The notes beneath the pieces are model-generated. The model ran no database searches, was not told the DNA's origin, and was given only the letters and a program-made list of their open reading frames with translations. 64,000 nucleotides of DNA from Dichomitus squalens LYAD-421 SS1 (taxonomy: Eukaryota; Basidiomycota; Agaricomycetes; Polyporales; Polyporaceae), in the NCBI RefSeq assembly GCF_000275845.1, contig NW_006766883.1:1697163-1761162 (forward strand), given 5' to 3'. The translations under genes were made by a program, and so were the position numbers. Below, in pieces: positions 12,206 to 25,100 of the stretch; position 1 is the stretch's first letter, and each line of letters begins with the position of its first letter.

Positions 12206-15200
12206 ATGCTCATGAACTTGTCAGACGTAGAGCATGCATCGGCCCCTGTTCCAGGCTCCGCCCGCGGCCCGCTTCCACCACTGCAATACGAAGGATTCGA
12301 GCCTTCCCCGTACGATCAGGATGACGCTAGGGCAGATATTTTCCAAGTAAGACTAAAGCAATCTGTGCGACATGTGCCGTATTAGACATCTTCGCTAGGA
12401 ACAAGCGGATTTGGCACCTCCACCCGCCCCCATTTTCCAGCTCGGCGAAGTTCAATGCCCGCTCTCTGCCCCCCTTGTCTCCCTCGTTGTGTCTTCCGAC
12501 TCCCTGTACATGGGACTGGCCAACAATCTCATCATTCAGATTGAGCTTTCTCGAGCAGAACAGTTCATCCGCATACAGATACCCCGGAAGCCGAACGAGT
12601 TCACCATACACAAGCTCTTCCTTGACCCCTCCGGCAGGCACCTACTCGTAACCTCCGTCCAGGGGGAGAATTGGTACTTCTACCGGGGATGGAAGAAGCC
12701 AAGACAACTGAAGAGCTTCAAGATGATCATCGAGAGTGTCGCGTGGAACAAAGCCTCTCTCTTGTCATCCTCGCACTCTACCTCTACACGTGAAATGCTT
12801 ATTGGCGCAAGGAACGGAACAATCTATGAGGCGGTTTTGGATGCCGAGGAAGACTTCTTCAAGTCACAAGAGAGGTATCTTCAGCCTGTGTTCACACTCC
12901 CCGAACGGCATCCGGTGACAGGCTTGAAGTTCGACATGTTCCCTCCTCTTGACCCCAAGAAGGTACTCGTGCTGGTGACCACTGCAACTCGAATCTACCA
13001 GTTTGTCGGCATACCGGACAGGAAATCTGAGGATGGCGGACGAGTGTTTTCCGCGTTGTTTGGCAGCTATCGGGACACTGCGCCAAGTAAGTTGGTCCAC
13101 CGAGTATGCGGCCAACAGTGACCTGATGTCCCGAAGAGATCGTGGAGCTGCCTGGCAGCCCAGACGTTTCAGAGCTGCACGTATACAGTCCGAATGCCGA
13201 ACAAGCATACTCTCTGCCTCGAACAGTGGCGTGGATGAATGGTGAGCTGTAGTGTCAGCGTCACCCCTTGTTCCTGATGACTGAGCAGAATCGCAAGCTG
13301 CCGGTATCTATCATGGGAACCTCGACTTCGGATCCAACACGGACGACCTCATTGATGGTGCTCAGCTTTTACCGTACCCTGCACTAGTGTCTTCACCGTC
13401 GTTGTCACCAACAAGACAGAATGCTACCGAAAATGCGACACCAATATCCATATCACTGACAGAGTTTCATTTCCTGTTGCTGTATCGGGATCGTGTCTTG
13501 GGAATTTCCAACCTGAACGAGCAACTTGCCTACGAAGAGTTGCTACCACTGGTGCGAAACCTGGAGAACGTCTGGTATATGATTGCTGACTACCACACCA
13601 GAAACCCAATGAGCAAGTTCGTGGTCTCACTGCAGACCCCGTTCGGAGGACATACTGGGTGTACACCGATCAGTCAATATGGGAGATTGGGGTCACCAAC
13701 GAACACCGAGATGTATGGAAAATCTACCTCGAGAAGGGGAAGTTCGATGTTGCGCTGCAGTATGCCACGGTCAGTCTTGCGCGGTGCTTCAAACGTCGCA
13801 GCGACTTATGGGATTGGTAGAGCGCGCCCCAAAGAGACAAGGTCATGTCCGCGCAAGCCCAGGCATTCTTCAATGAAGGGCGCTACTTCCAGGCTGCGCA
13901 GTGCTATGCGCAGTGTTCACTATCTTTTGAGGAAGTGACACTAAAGTTCTTGGATGTCGGTGAACGCGATGCGCTGCGGTCGTATCTGATCTCGCGTCTT
14001 GAGCGGACACGGAAGACGGTAAGTGACATGCAGTGATGTCGATCTTGACTTCCTCTGACGGATCTAATAGGATCTCTCGCAACGGATGATGCTCGCGACA
14101 TGGCTGGTCGAATTCTATCTCAGCAAATGTAACGAACTTGATGACTTGATTGCTTCGGAGTCAGTATCGCAAGACGTTGACAACCTTCTCGCTGAGCGTG
14201 CCATCCTCGAGGAGGACCTGCGACACTTCTTTGAGACTTACAAGGTAATCAAACTGTATATGCGCATGTCATGAACAGATCGCTCAGCTGTTTGTGCAGG
14301 CGAACCTTGAACCGACGACTGTCTACGAGCTGATCCAAGGTCATGGGCGGATAGACATGTATCTTCACTATGCAGCAGTGGTCGGTGACTTCGATCGAGT
14401 TGTCGAGCATTGGGTCATGGAAGAGGAGTGGACAAAAGCCATCGATGTCATCAACCGGCAGGTTCGTCTTAGTCTACAATCACTAAACGTCTGCCTCACG
14501 TCGCTTGTAGCCGGACCTCGAGCTCTACTACCGATTCGCCCCGGTCCTCATGCGACATGCTCCCAAAGAGACCGTCGATTCGTGGTTGCGCCAGCGTGCA
14601 CTCGACCCCCTTCGACTCATCCCTGCCATTCTCCGTCTGCAGCATGCGCCTCGTGACCCACTATCTCCCAACCATGCTGTACGTTATCTCAACCATGTCA
14701 TATTCGAGCAGGGCAACATCTCCCCTATGATCCACAACTTGATGATCACCTTCTACGCATCCACCCCAACATCAACCTCCACTGCATCGACCACGTCAAT
14801 AAATCACCCCGAGGACGACGGACCGCTCCTGCGCTTCCTGTCGACGGCACCGTCCGACCCACTTACAGGCAAGCCGTACTACGACCTCGACTATGCATTA
14901 CGGCTATGCAAGCAGACTGGCCGAACACAACCCTGCGTGCACATCTACTCGAAGATGGGCCTGTGGGAGAATAGCGTCGACCTTGCGCTCGAGAAGGGTG
15001 ACTTAGAGCTTGCGAAAATCAACGCGGATATGCCTGAGGATGACGACCAGCTGCGCAAGAAGCTCTGGCTCAAGATTGCGAAGTATGTCGTCCAAGACAA
15101 GCAAGACATCAAGATGTACGTGTTCCCATCCATCGCGTCCAAAACCCACCGCACTTCTTCCTCGCTCCATCTGAGAATCTTGGTGTCTCTCCCGTCCGCC

Positions 15201-16307
15201 CGATATCAAAACTGACAGACACTGATCATCTAGGGCGATGCGCTTCCTCGAGAACACTGATCTGCTCAAGATCGAAGACATCCTGCCGTTCTTCCCTGAT
15301 TTCGTGGTCATTGACGACTTCAAGGAGGAAATCTGCACCGCACTCGAAGGCTACTCTGCGCACATTGACGCGCTGAAAGCCGACATGGACGAGGCCACGA
15401 AGAACGCGGAGGCGATCAAGCAGGACATCGCTGCCCTCCAGAAGCGCTTCATCACCGTGGACGCCACGGAGAGGTGCTCGCACTGCGCCCTCACGCTCAT
15501 GACCAGGCAGTTCTACGTCTTCCCGTGTCACCACACCTTCCACGCGGACTGCCTGATCGGCCTGGTGAGTAACGTTCTCTGTATACCCCGCTCTTCGTTG
15601 TCTGGCGCAGCCAGGGGCGCCCGCGCTGCGAGCTCTTCTTCCTTCTTTGCATTCGAGGTTCGCGTTCACAGCCGCTCCACCTTCACCGTCATCGTCGTGT
15701 ATTTCTGGTGCGGCGGTAGTGTTTCGAATCGCTTATCTGACACCTTGAACGATCGAGAACGTCCGCATCTGGTACTGACACGCACACCCCCCCACAGACG
15801 AAGGAGTTCCTCCCCGCCCCGGCGCTCCGTCGTATCCTCGCCCTCCAGACCGAGCTCATGAAGTCGTCCCAAACGACCGCGATCGACCGCACGGCGATCA
15901 CGAACCCCTCGCTGCTCCCCGCGACGCGGCACACGCCCGCACCCGCGCCCGCTCAGCGCACCCTCCTCTCCGCGAACTTCGCCGTCGGGTCCGTGCCGGG
16001 TGCCCGCGGGGCGAACGCGCTGGGCCGCAACCTGCTCTCGGCGGGCGACCGCCTGCGCGACCTCATCATCCCCGACGCGCTCGCGAACCTCGTCACCGCG
16101 CCGGCGGGCTGGATCCCGGGCATCGGGCTAGGCGGGGGCGGCGCGAAGCGCGACGTGGGCGAGAAGGACGCGGAGAAGGCCGAGCGGACGCGGAGGGAGC
16201 TGGAGGACCTGCTCGCCGCGAACTGCCCGCTGTGCGAGAGCGTCGTGGTCGGCCTGGACAGGCCGTTCGTGCAGGTTGGGGAGGTCGACGCGAGCTGGGA
16301 CTTGTGA
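12206..16307 (+). CDS. VPS18: Vps18/Pep3, HOPS-CORVET tether subunit
   Basis: Core subunit of the HOPS and CORVET complexes, which tether membranes at late endosome and vacuole. The ATG at 12206 gives MLMNLSDVEHASAPV. After the intron starting at 12342 the N-terminal beta-propeller begins (APIFQLGEVQCPLSAPLVSL). Recognisable Vps18 stretches include HPVTGLKFDMFPP (about 12910), DVWKIYLEKGKFDVALQYAT with the helical repeats (13700-13760), and QGHGRIDMYLHYAAVVGDFD (about 14340). A clathrin-type repeat region runs to about 15230, then a coiled coil. The C-terminal RING starts with CSHCALTLMTRQFYVFPCHHTFHADC (about 15475-15550) and finishes with CPLCESVVVGLDRPF (about 16227) before TGA at 16305-16307. 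A 233-nt intron (15565-15797) separates the two RING halves, and a low-complexity Ala/Pro segment lies between them. Faces CGR1 tail to tail. Confidence 0.93.
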
Positions 16308-16883
16308 TGCTGTGTGGGTGAGAGTGCTATGTAGTAGTGTCGTGTCTTGTGTGTGTTATCTTGCTTGATGTGCATGATTCACTTGCGCCGCCAGTGCGAT
16401 GCGCGCTGACGTTGGGCGATCGACGGTTGTCTATATGGTTGGCTTTGGTACTCATTGCTTGGGCACTCTTTCGCACACGGCAAGCGGGTGATCAGTACAT
16501 ACAGCGTTCTATTCGTACAGATGAGGCCGCGGAAGCATGACATGTTCGCCCAAGAACCAGAACCACGTGTCAAGTGACCCCCTTCCCTAGCCACAGTAAG
16601 TAGGACTAGCGACGGCGGTCGCCTCGGGAATGCAAATGATGGTGGCGTCCCGGTACAGGAGCCCGCCGTGCGGTCCCCCAAAATGACAGTTGCGACGGAC
16701 AGGGGACGCCACCGAGCGCGTCGGACAATCTTGTGACGGGAGTGATAGCTGCAAATGAGGCACAAATGACGATGCTCGCCTCCGCACTGAGAAGTCCAAA
16801 CATGCAGGGCGTCCAAGCATCGGATGGAAGCAGCACTTAGAGTGCAGAAGCGCTGCTGATGGCGGGGACGCTCCCGGTGGGGG
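16308..16883. other. Tail-to-tail spacer between Vps18 and CGR1
   Basis: Holds the 3' untranslated regions of the two converging genes. I see nothing else in it. Confidence 0.4.
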
Positions 16884-17572
16884 TTAGTGATTGATTTTCT
16901 TGGTGCGGCCGGCTTTGCGGCGTAGCCTGGCAGCCCTGCGCGCGCCCATCTAGCGGATTGAGGGTGCCGAGAGGGACAGAGGGGACGCGTTGTGAGCACG
17001 ACACGTCCGCGTAGCAACGGGAGGGGCTTCAGTGCGCACCTTCGCCTTCTCCTCTTCCAGTCTGCGCCGCTCCTCTGCGGCCTTTTTGCGCTCGAGCGTG
17101 ATCTCTTTCCGTCTACACGGGTATGGCGGATGTCAGCTGGGTGTCTCTGAAGGGTCGCTGGGACAGACGGAGACGGGGACGGGGGACGGGAAGTGGAACC
17201 GTGCGTGCACCTTTGAATCTCTGCGAGCTTCTCGTCCTTGAGCTCGTCCTGGAGTTTCTTGATCGCCTGCGCCTTCTTGACCTTCTCCATCCGATCCTCC
17301 CACTTCTTGGTCTTTACACCGTCAGGGAGGTGTGACCGCCTGTGGAGGTCATGATTGGTTCTAGCATGAGAGACTTCGGGTTCAATGTCGGCGAAGAGGT
17401 GAAAAACTTACACAGTCGCGGTCTTCGTCGCCTTCCATCCCTTCCCAGATAGACGACCGTTTGCTGAATGTGCCAGCGGTCGTGCGCCAGCGACCTCGCC
17501 CTCTGCGGAGGCTGTCTCGACAGGTGAAGCAGGGCTCTCGAGCGCGATGACGGACTCGTCTGGTTGGGACAT
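16884..17572 (-). CDS. CGR1: rRNA-processing protein Cgr1
   Basis: Small, highly basic nucleolar protein needed for processing of pre-rRNA for the 60S subunit (family knowledge from yeast). The ATG at 17570-17572 gives MSQPDESVIALESP, then the family signature GRLSGKGWKATKTATVR, the block GVKTKKWEDRMEKVKKAQAI, and a long charged coiled coil (LQDELKDEKLAEIQR, then RKEITLERKKAAEERRRLEEEKAK). The terminal exon is MGARRAARLRRKAGRTKKIN-H-stop. Four exons join in frame across three introns. One begins at the gtaagt donor near 17412, one spans about 17091-17210, and one about 16951-17040. Length is about 130 residues, normal for the family. The region is antisense to long spurious frames caused by its high GC content. 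Confidence 0.93.
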
Positions 17573-18524
17573 GACTGCTCAAGATTACTTTGAATTTTTA
17601 GAGTTAGAGGAGGTGAAGAGAGCGCCCATGGCCAATGTGGAGATGGCAGCGCTGGATAGAGGAGCGCGCGCTTCACGGATGCCAGTGCCGAGCAGGGGAA
17701 GATCACATCGGGGATTAGCCACACACGTGGGCGATGGGATCTCAGAGATGGACGTCGGGTCAATGGGTTCCGGAAGTAAGCCGGCGGGTAGAGTCCCACC
17801 CACATCGATGGCCTGCGATGTCGAGCAAGCGTACGGCCTCCTGGATAGCCTCCACAACTGCCCAAGATGCATGCTGGTGTGGACGCTGCTCGACACTTCA
17901 TGAGAACCAAGGCACTCGCCGCGGTTCTGAATGATGATGATATCACGGCCGTCCAGGGGCGGATGCGGTGCCAATTGGAATCGGCTGCGAAGGTCAGGCC
18001 AGGTCCCCCGCTCTCGGTGCGCGCCTTGCCAAGGTTGCAGGGTCCTGCGCATCATCCGAGCGCCCGTTGCGGTGGAATCGCTAGCATCGTGGCGCGGGGA
18101 GAACCCCATTCGACTTAGCTCGGTGTTCTCCTTGGAGCCTGCGGATGATGGGACGGATTTGTGTGCCGCTATCGAGTGCATTAGGGGCGAGAGGATCCCC
18201 AGCGTGTGAGCAGCGCAGGGGGCCTGTTCTGATAACAGCATTTAGCCCGGATTGGGGGGCGGGATGAGGAAGAGGAAGAGGAAGAGGGGCCACGGCGTAC
18301 GGAACCGACTCGAGCTGTTGACTTGTGTTTGTCTGGAAGACAAGGGAGCTAAACTGCGTTCAGCTCGGCCTTGCACGGCCCTCTTCTGGCCTCTGCCACA
18401 GACCCGGCCACAGACCCGAGTGCGCCCATCCCTTGCGGTTCACGCTCATCCCGTCATTCTCTCGCCGTCGGTCTTTTCCTCCCCGACACATTCCTTCTCT
18501 CCTCCTCCTCCCTCTGGCGGTCTC
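17573..18524. other. Divergent promoter region between CGR1 and the Ser/Pro-rich gene
   Basis: No independent gene is supported. Frames on both strands at 17585-18240 lack family resemblance. The last 100 bp are CT-rich, typical of a fungal transcription start or leader. An in-frame ATG at 18252 precedes the start I chose for the next gene. Confidence 0.4.
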
Positions 18525-21301
18525 ATGAATGTCAATGTCATGAACTCCCCCGACTATCGCACCCACGATGGCCATCTCAAACACCTTCTTGACCAGCGAG
18601 CGGCTCGCGCCGACCTCCACGGCCGTTTCCCCTCCCTCTCAGAGTTCTCAGACTCCCCCTCCCTATATAGCCATCCCCAGTTCTCCCCACGCACCCCAGA
18701 CCGTTCCGTCTTGGACGGCCATCCCAATTCCTTCCGTTTCCCCCAGAGTCCCAGAACTTACGTTCCCCCTCTCCCCGAACCGCGCTCCCCCATCACCGAC
18801 AGAGAGCGTTTGAACTTTCCCAACGCTTCCAGCCTCGACCTCGAGGACGACCCGCGCTCTTCCTCCGAGCTTAATAGCACACAAGATGACGATGAGTTTG
18901 ACACCCCTGCCGAGCCTGCAGATGACGAGCCCCGGATCAGCATGTATGGTCCAAAAATGCGCTTTCACTCTCCGGCCCCATGGGAAGAGGACGATGATCT
19001 GGACGCAAAGAGCGTCGTCGAAGAACATTCACTCCCGAAGCGTGTCAAGAAGAAGTCCGAGTCTGGCAAGAAAGGCTGGCCGCTCTCTAGAGGCAGCAGT
19101 GAGGCCCGTCCGAGCAACGAGTCCTCCCGTTCCGGCAAGGGCAAGCAGTCATTCGACAATGCCTCGACCACCTCCGCTAATGGCGCTTTAGCGTACGTTC
19201 TCCGCTCTCACATGTTTTGCGAGACGCGCCCGTGTATTGACAGTGCTGCAGTGCCCTCGCCCAGGCTTCCATGTCTTCCACCTCGCTCGCAATGCATCAG
19301 TCGCCCCATTCTCTGCGGGACAAGCTGTCTCTGCCTCGACTGCGATCCCGTACTCCATCTAATGTTGGCCATCACGATGCGTTCTCGCCGTCAAATGCTT
19401 CCCCCATCAACCGAAATGCTACACCGCCTCACGCGGACGCGTTTGGAGACAACCGTTCCGTGTTCGGACATTCGTCTAGTCCATCTGTAGGAAGCTCTCT
19501 CCAGGAGTATTCCCATCCATATGCGAATCCGGACCTCGCACGAGCCGTAGATGTTGATCTCCCGCCACCGTCTCCAAGTGTCGTAGCGTTCGGCACGAGT
19601 CGCGTGGACTCAAGTGCGACACTCACCGATACGACGTCCAGCAGCAGCATGTCCCAGTTCCGTTCTACCATCACCCTCGGGTTGTCCCCTGGCACGTCGA
19701 CCACTTCCGTGAACCCAACCCTGAACGAGTCTGGTTCCTCTTCGTCTCGTTTCAAGGGCATCTCGTCTCCCATGCCGGTCGACAAAGCCTCGCTCCACCC
19801 AGAACAGCTCAGCAAGCTGAACGGCTTTCAATCTCCGATCGCCCCTGCGAGCGGCGCAAGCCCCATAGTCAGGAATCGCGACACCTCTCAGCCTGGGATC
19901 CCGATGGGCGGTGTCCATGCGTGGGAGGCTGCTAGCACTGGAGCCGCTGGAGGCGGAGGTGGGGGCGCGTTGAAGCTCATCTCGCTGGAGGAGGCACAGG
20001 CGCAGGCGCGCGAGCGGTCACGGAGCCAGACGGCTCATCCGACTATCTCGAGTCCTTTCGTGGCGTCGAAACCGCTGTTCTCAGATCCGGACATGGATGC
20101 GCAGCGTGCGCAGGGGCGGGCGCGCTCGAGCAGCGCGGGCGGTGTGAAGGGCCGAGGTATGTTCGAGTCACCCACGCGTTACACCCCCGGCGACTCCCCC
20201 ATCAGCGGGCCGACAAGGCAAGTGGGCAGGAAGAAGAGCGGATTCATGCGTCTGTTCAATGGGAAGGAGCGCATATCGCCAAATTCTCCACCCCCACCAG
20301 TCCCGGTATTCAGCCAGGACGCTTTTGCGGCCGTTCCCCCACCACCGCCACCTCAGTATGCCCGTCCGCGCCAGGGATCGACACATCGAGTTCCTGTGCC
20401 GCCGTTGTCGCCGCCTAACCTCAGCGATGGTGCCAGCTCGCCTATTGAGTCCCCTTCTTATTCTTCTGGCGGCTCGTCTGGGTCCACGTCCGGCGGCTTG
20501 CGCGAGCAACAGGCACAGTTGAACGTACGGCGGAGAGCGCCCGACCTTTCGATCGTCACCTCCCCGTCCTTATCCAACAATTTGACTGTGAAGATTCCCC
20601 ACACCGCCCCGCTGTCCGCGGGTTCAACTGAACACGCCCACCAGCACTTGACCCCAACGACGGCCGTGAACCATGCAGAGATGCGCTCGCATAACAGCTC
20701 ACCCAACAGCGCTCCCCCGAGCAAAACCGAGTTCGTGGGGCTCAGCATCCGCCCAATGTCCACGCTCTTCACGAACGACCTCAAGGAGCTTGCGTCCAAG
20801 CACGACCCCTCTCTGCGCCAGCGGCCGTCTCTCGAGCTCGACACTGGCACCCCCACCACCGCAACGACGGCCATCTCCCCCCTCAGCCCCGACTCCCCAA
20901 ACGCGAAGGCCCTCGGCTACGGCGGACGCTCGAGCGACGAGAAGTCTGGGCACATCTCCATCGCGCACGACGACCGCGACCAGTCGAGCGTCATCCAGGC
21001 GCTGCAGGAGCAGATATTGTCCACGCGCCGTGCGTGGCAGCGCCAGATCTGGGAGCTCGAGGGCCAGGTGCGCGACCTCAAGGCGGAGGTGGAGGAGCTC
21101 CGCGCGGCGGACGCCGGCAGCGAGTTCTGCGCGGCGTGTGGCCGCGGGGCGCTCGGGCGCCCGGCGGGGGACGGCGCGAGCGCGGGCGCGGACGGGCGGA
21201 CGGTCGAGGAGCTGAAGAAGGCTGGCGTGAAGGTCGGCGGGGTCGTGAACAGGCCTCGCGCGCGCACGGGCGTCGGCTCGCGGTTCGCGGCGAGGGATTG
21301 A
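18525..21301 (+). CDS. Ser/Pro-rich protein with C-terminal coiled coil, function unknown
   Basis: I do not recognise this protein. One intron (19193-19251; donor gtacgt, acceptor gctgcag) joins two large exons in frame (NGALA to ALAQASMS), giving about 905 residues from the ATG at 18525. The frame is also open upstream to an ATG at 18252, which would add 91 residues of basic and Pro-rich sequence. Visible features are: long disordered Ser/Pro/Thr segments with many SP/TP sites; an acidic patch near 18840-18930; a basic patch PKRVKKKSESGKKG (about 19035); a Gly run near 19955; polyproline near 20285-20350; and a helical/coiled-coil stretch from about 20990 (SSVIQALQEQILSTRRAWQR) to 21110. It ends with a lone CxxC (FCAACGRGA) and a basic tail. 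The many SP/TP sites suggest a phosphorylated regulator or scaffold, but this is inference only. Confidence 0.75.
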
Positions 21302-22117
21302 ACGAACGAACGACCTTTCATGTCCGGGGTACGGTGCGCCGTTCTGTTGTGTTTTGTATGCGCGTGTACGCGTACGCGTACGCATCTGTAGATTGGCCGG
21401 CCGGGTCAGCGGCCGTGGGCTGCAAGGGGCTCTCCGTTTGTCTTTTCATCAGCACCAGGAGGCGGCCATGGCCGCTCCCGGTTTCCTCGTCTTTGTTTAT
21501 TTCTATTTCTATGACCCCGTGTAAATTTGGTAGCCCAGAACCACCACGCTCGCTCCATTCTCTCGCACTACCCCCCACGAGTCCACTTTGATACCACACG
21601 TGTTGTTTGTTTCTGTAGAGTATCGCTGTAGTAATGTGTCCCAGTACGAGTACGACCGACCCATCGTCTCCCCCTTCTGTGTCCCCCCCCCCGGATCCGC
21701 ACCGCGCTCGCGACCCTCACTCCTAGTCTGTTCTCTAGATCTTGCACGCATACCACTCTCGTTTGTTTATTGGTCGGTCTGCCACCTGTAAAGTCAGAGA
21801 GGGGGACCTTAACTGTCCTACAACATTACGTTCTCTGTCTGTCTTTCCCTCCTGTATTGTCCTGTGTCCTTGTTCGACCCGTAGCCCGTGTACGCCATGT
21901 TGTACCGAGCCGGTGTGTGATGTGCATCCTGGGCTGGACCGTGGGCCGTACTGCGAGCACCATGTCTCTCTATCCAAATAATTTGGAGTGACTCGAGGCA
22001 TGTCTGAGTACTCGAGATGCATGAACTCGATCGAAGTCCCCAGTGGCATTAACATAGTCCCAAGTCGAGTGCTAACTACATAGATAAGAGCGGAAATAGT
22101 CATGACGTCCGATGGCC
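21302..22117. other. Tail-to-tail spacer, 3' regions
   Basis: Two converging genes end here. The sequence is T/C-rich and contains a short alternating CGTACG stretch near 21367-21382. No gene or repeat family is seen. Confidence 0.4.
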
Positions 22118-25100
22118 TTACTCGTCGTCCGCCCCCAGCAACCATCCAATGCCCTTCTGAAGGGCACGCGAGGCTTGTTCCGAGACGACGTGCGCTCCGT
22201 CCGCCCCCGTTCTGCTCCCGCTCCTCGACCTGTCCGAGTCCTGCGACAGATACGACCGCCCTCTGCCCCCGAAGGAGAATGGGATGTTCGCTGCGACACG
22301 GCTGAAAGCCTTGTTGGCGAGCGCCGCGGCGTCGGGCGAGGCAGGAATGTGCATCTGCATGTTCTGCAGGCGGCTCGCGAGGGACGCAGCGACATCCACC
22401 CCGGTGACCCGCTGGCGAGGTGCGCTCCTCCGACGCCCGCCGCGTTTCCGGGCAGCGAGCGCCTCTCGACGCTGGTCGATGTCCTCTTCCTCCAGAGCAC
22501 ACCAAGCGGCGAGGATGTCCGGCAGCTTTTCTGGGGGGCAGAACTCGAGCGCACGGCCCAGGAGGGCGAGCTTCTTGTCTACGTCCGGGAACTCGGGGTG
22601 GCGTCCGAGCTGGAAGCAGGTCAGCCAGCAGACCTCGCTCGCCTCTTGGATGCTGGGGTCTTCTGGGGCGACCGGATTCGACGAGCGGAGGAGCAAGACG
22701 GTGTTGACCATCTTCTCGCTTGTTTCATACGCGCGACCGAAGTCCTCGACTTGGAGGGCAGTCTCGGCGAGCATGGCGAGGGTCTTGACCTCGGCGACGA
22801 TGTCGCCGCGGAAGCCGAGCTTGTGGACAAGGTCGAGGATAACTTCGGTATGCTTGTATGCGTCGTTGTTGCTTGACAATACACGAGAGACGAGGGAGAG
22901 GCGGTCCTTGGTTAGGCGGATCTCGATCGGCGATATGGGGATACCCGGACGTGACATCAGATTGAATGAACAAAGGCGAGAGGTGGCTTCGATGAATTCT
23001 TTCTCTTGGACCACGCGGTCCGAAGGTTCGGGGACATCCAAACTGCGGACGTACGTCATGATCGGTGGGCCCAGTCCGAGAGGAGGAAGGGTACGTACCA
23101 GTCGTACGCCAGCTTCATGTCGCCGAAGTGATAGTTTCCCGACGTAGCGTTGTCGTAGAACTCTTGCGAGCATGTGAGGCAGATGTCCTCGATTATTTGA
23201 TGATCGAGAGAGCCTTTCAAATTCGATGACTGAAGTAACTTCTTCGCGATGTCGAAGTCTAAGCACAGGTAAGAATGTGTAGCTTTGAGCCCCGGAGTGT
23301 CAACTTACTGCCAGTGCTCAGGAGGCCACTGAAGAATATGCGAATTATATCATCCCGGGATAGGAGACAAAAAGCGCTCCGCGAATCGCCTTCGTCGGAG
23401 CCCGCAAGTTTGAGCATATCCTCCAGGAGCCACTCCCAGTCCTCTTGAGTGTCGAGCTGGTCATCCGACGCATTCGCACGACGCGCCATGCGGTTGGCCC
23501 GAGAGCGTTGTTCGCCGATGTTGCTGTTGCTTTGCAAGAACCAGCGCAGGGGTGCAGGAACACCCCATCTTGCGAGAATCTCTCCAGACTCGAGATGCAC
23601 ATCCAAGACGTCCAAGGCGCGCGATAGAGACGTGGTTGGCAACGGCTTGAAAAAAAGGAGCAAGTCCGAGGGCGTTACGCGGGGTCGCGTGGTGGATGGT
23701 GTGACAAAGTTACCTAGGGACGCGATGGTAGTATCGGTTTCGTCGGCGTCGGCGTCCTCAATTTCAGGTGTATCCCATGCGGGAAGACACTCGAATATCC
23801 GGCTCATCGTTGGCCACTCATCCATCTTGTCGCTCCCATACAGGCACGCCAGAGCGAGGCGCGCCATATCTTCATCATCCTTGATGATGCGCTGCCCCTG
23901 CGCGAGGGTCGGCTTCGATGCCTCGAATATCGCAGCAACAATGTCAAGGGGGGCGTCCAAAATGTAGCCGTAGAGCATGCGCGTGATGAGATCCAGGTCG
24001 GGTGTCCCTGCACGCTCGGCGCGCGATTCGAGGACGAAGAGGTATGGCATGACAAGCTTCTGGATGTCGCGCGCGATGCTCACCTCGGTCGAGTGCGCTA
24101 GGTACGCGCGGACGACTTCTTCGGGTGACATCGACCTCCACCTCTCCAACGACCAGTCCTCCGCCGCGCTGTCTACTCCTTGAGATGCATCATAGACTAA
24201 ACGCGCGATCAGGCTGAGGTCCTCGCCAACCTCATCCAGCCCGGGGACACCCTGCGAAGCGACATGCTGCACGAGGACAAGAGCGGCGTCGACCAACCCG
24301 GTAGACGAAAGAACATGGTCAATCCTCCGGAGATACCAAGACGATAAGTCAGAGGAAGAGAGTGGCGAGGGATTGGCGGTAAATCTTGAAGGCGCGGCGG
24401 GATAGGGAACAGATAAAGGTACCCCACACTCGGCGAGAGCGCGAATGCATTCTGGGGACTCAGAATAGTCCGCCTCCTCCCTCCATGACCTTGCGTGGGG
24501 TCTCTGCTCCGCGTTGAGAGAAGCGTCAAAAGATGGTAGTACGTCCCGGTACTCAGTCGCCAGGGCGTACTCGGGAATGCACTCGAGGATATAGAAGCGG
24601 TATGGCCAGAGGGTCGTTCCATGTCGGTCGAATAATATGCGGAGTGCCGTGAAACGCTCTTGCGACGCGAACAGACAGGCGGTCTCCGCCAAATCGACCG
24701 TGAAGAATGCCGAGAGGGGTACGGGAGTCTTACCAGACTTCGAGGTCGGTGGTGCGGGGGCAGCATTATCTTCCGCCCATGGGTCGTCCTCCCATTCCTC
24801 GTCAATCGCATCCTCCTCGTCTTCATTCTGCACCGGAGCCTCCTTGCATATCTCCACCCAAGTGTTCAGCCTGTCCAGTCGTTCGAGCAAGACCGCGCGG
24901 ATTCGACACAGCTGCGCGTCCACTGGTTCCTGCGAGAAGTACGAAGTGAGGGAGGCGTGCCGCGTCCGCTCATCCACCGTCTCCTGAATCGTCTCCGCTT
25001 CATCGTCGTCGCTTCCTACGCGCCCGGCAGCATCCCGAGCACGTTGCGCCGCTTGTGATGTTCGTTCAATTCCAAGGTCTAGCAGCGTCCTCTGGACGGT

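Noticed and set aside
15226..15932. Long antisense frames opposite the Vps18 RING region and intron
   Set aside because: GC-rich shadow of the coding strand; no protein-family character and no splice continuity.
16379..17290. 303-codon minus-strand open frame
   Set aside because: Only its first part is the real second exon of CGR1; the rest reads through introns.
20699..21385. 228-codon minus-strand frame at the end of the Ser/Pro-rich gene
   Set aside because: Composition is the Arg/Ala/Leu pattern typical of antisense GC-rich codons; the plus-strand frame is continuous from its intron to stop.
21363..21390. Alternating CGTACG/ACGCGT stretch as possible Z-DNA or small-RNA site
   Set aside because: Too short and not conserved evidence; no more than simple sequence in a 3' region.
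22112..23147. Plus-strand frames of 254 and 287 codons opposite Sec39
   Set aside because: Shadows of the Sec39 C-terminal exon, which has clear family motifs.
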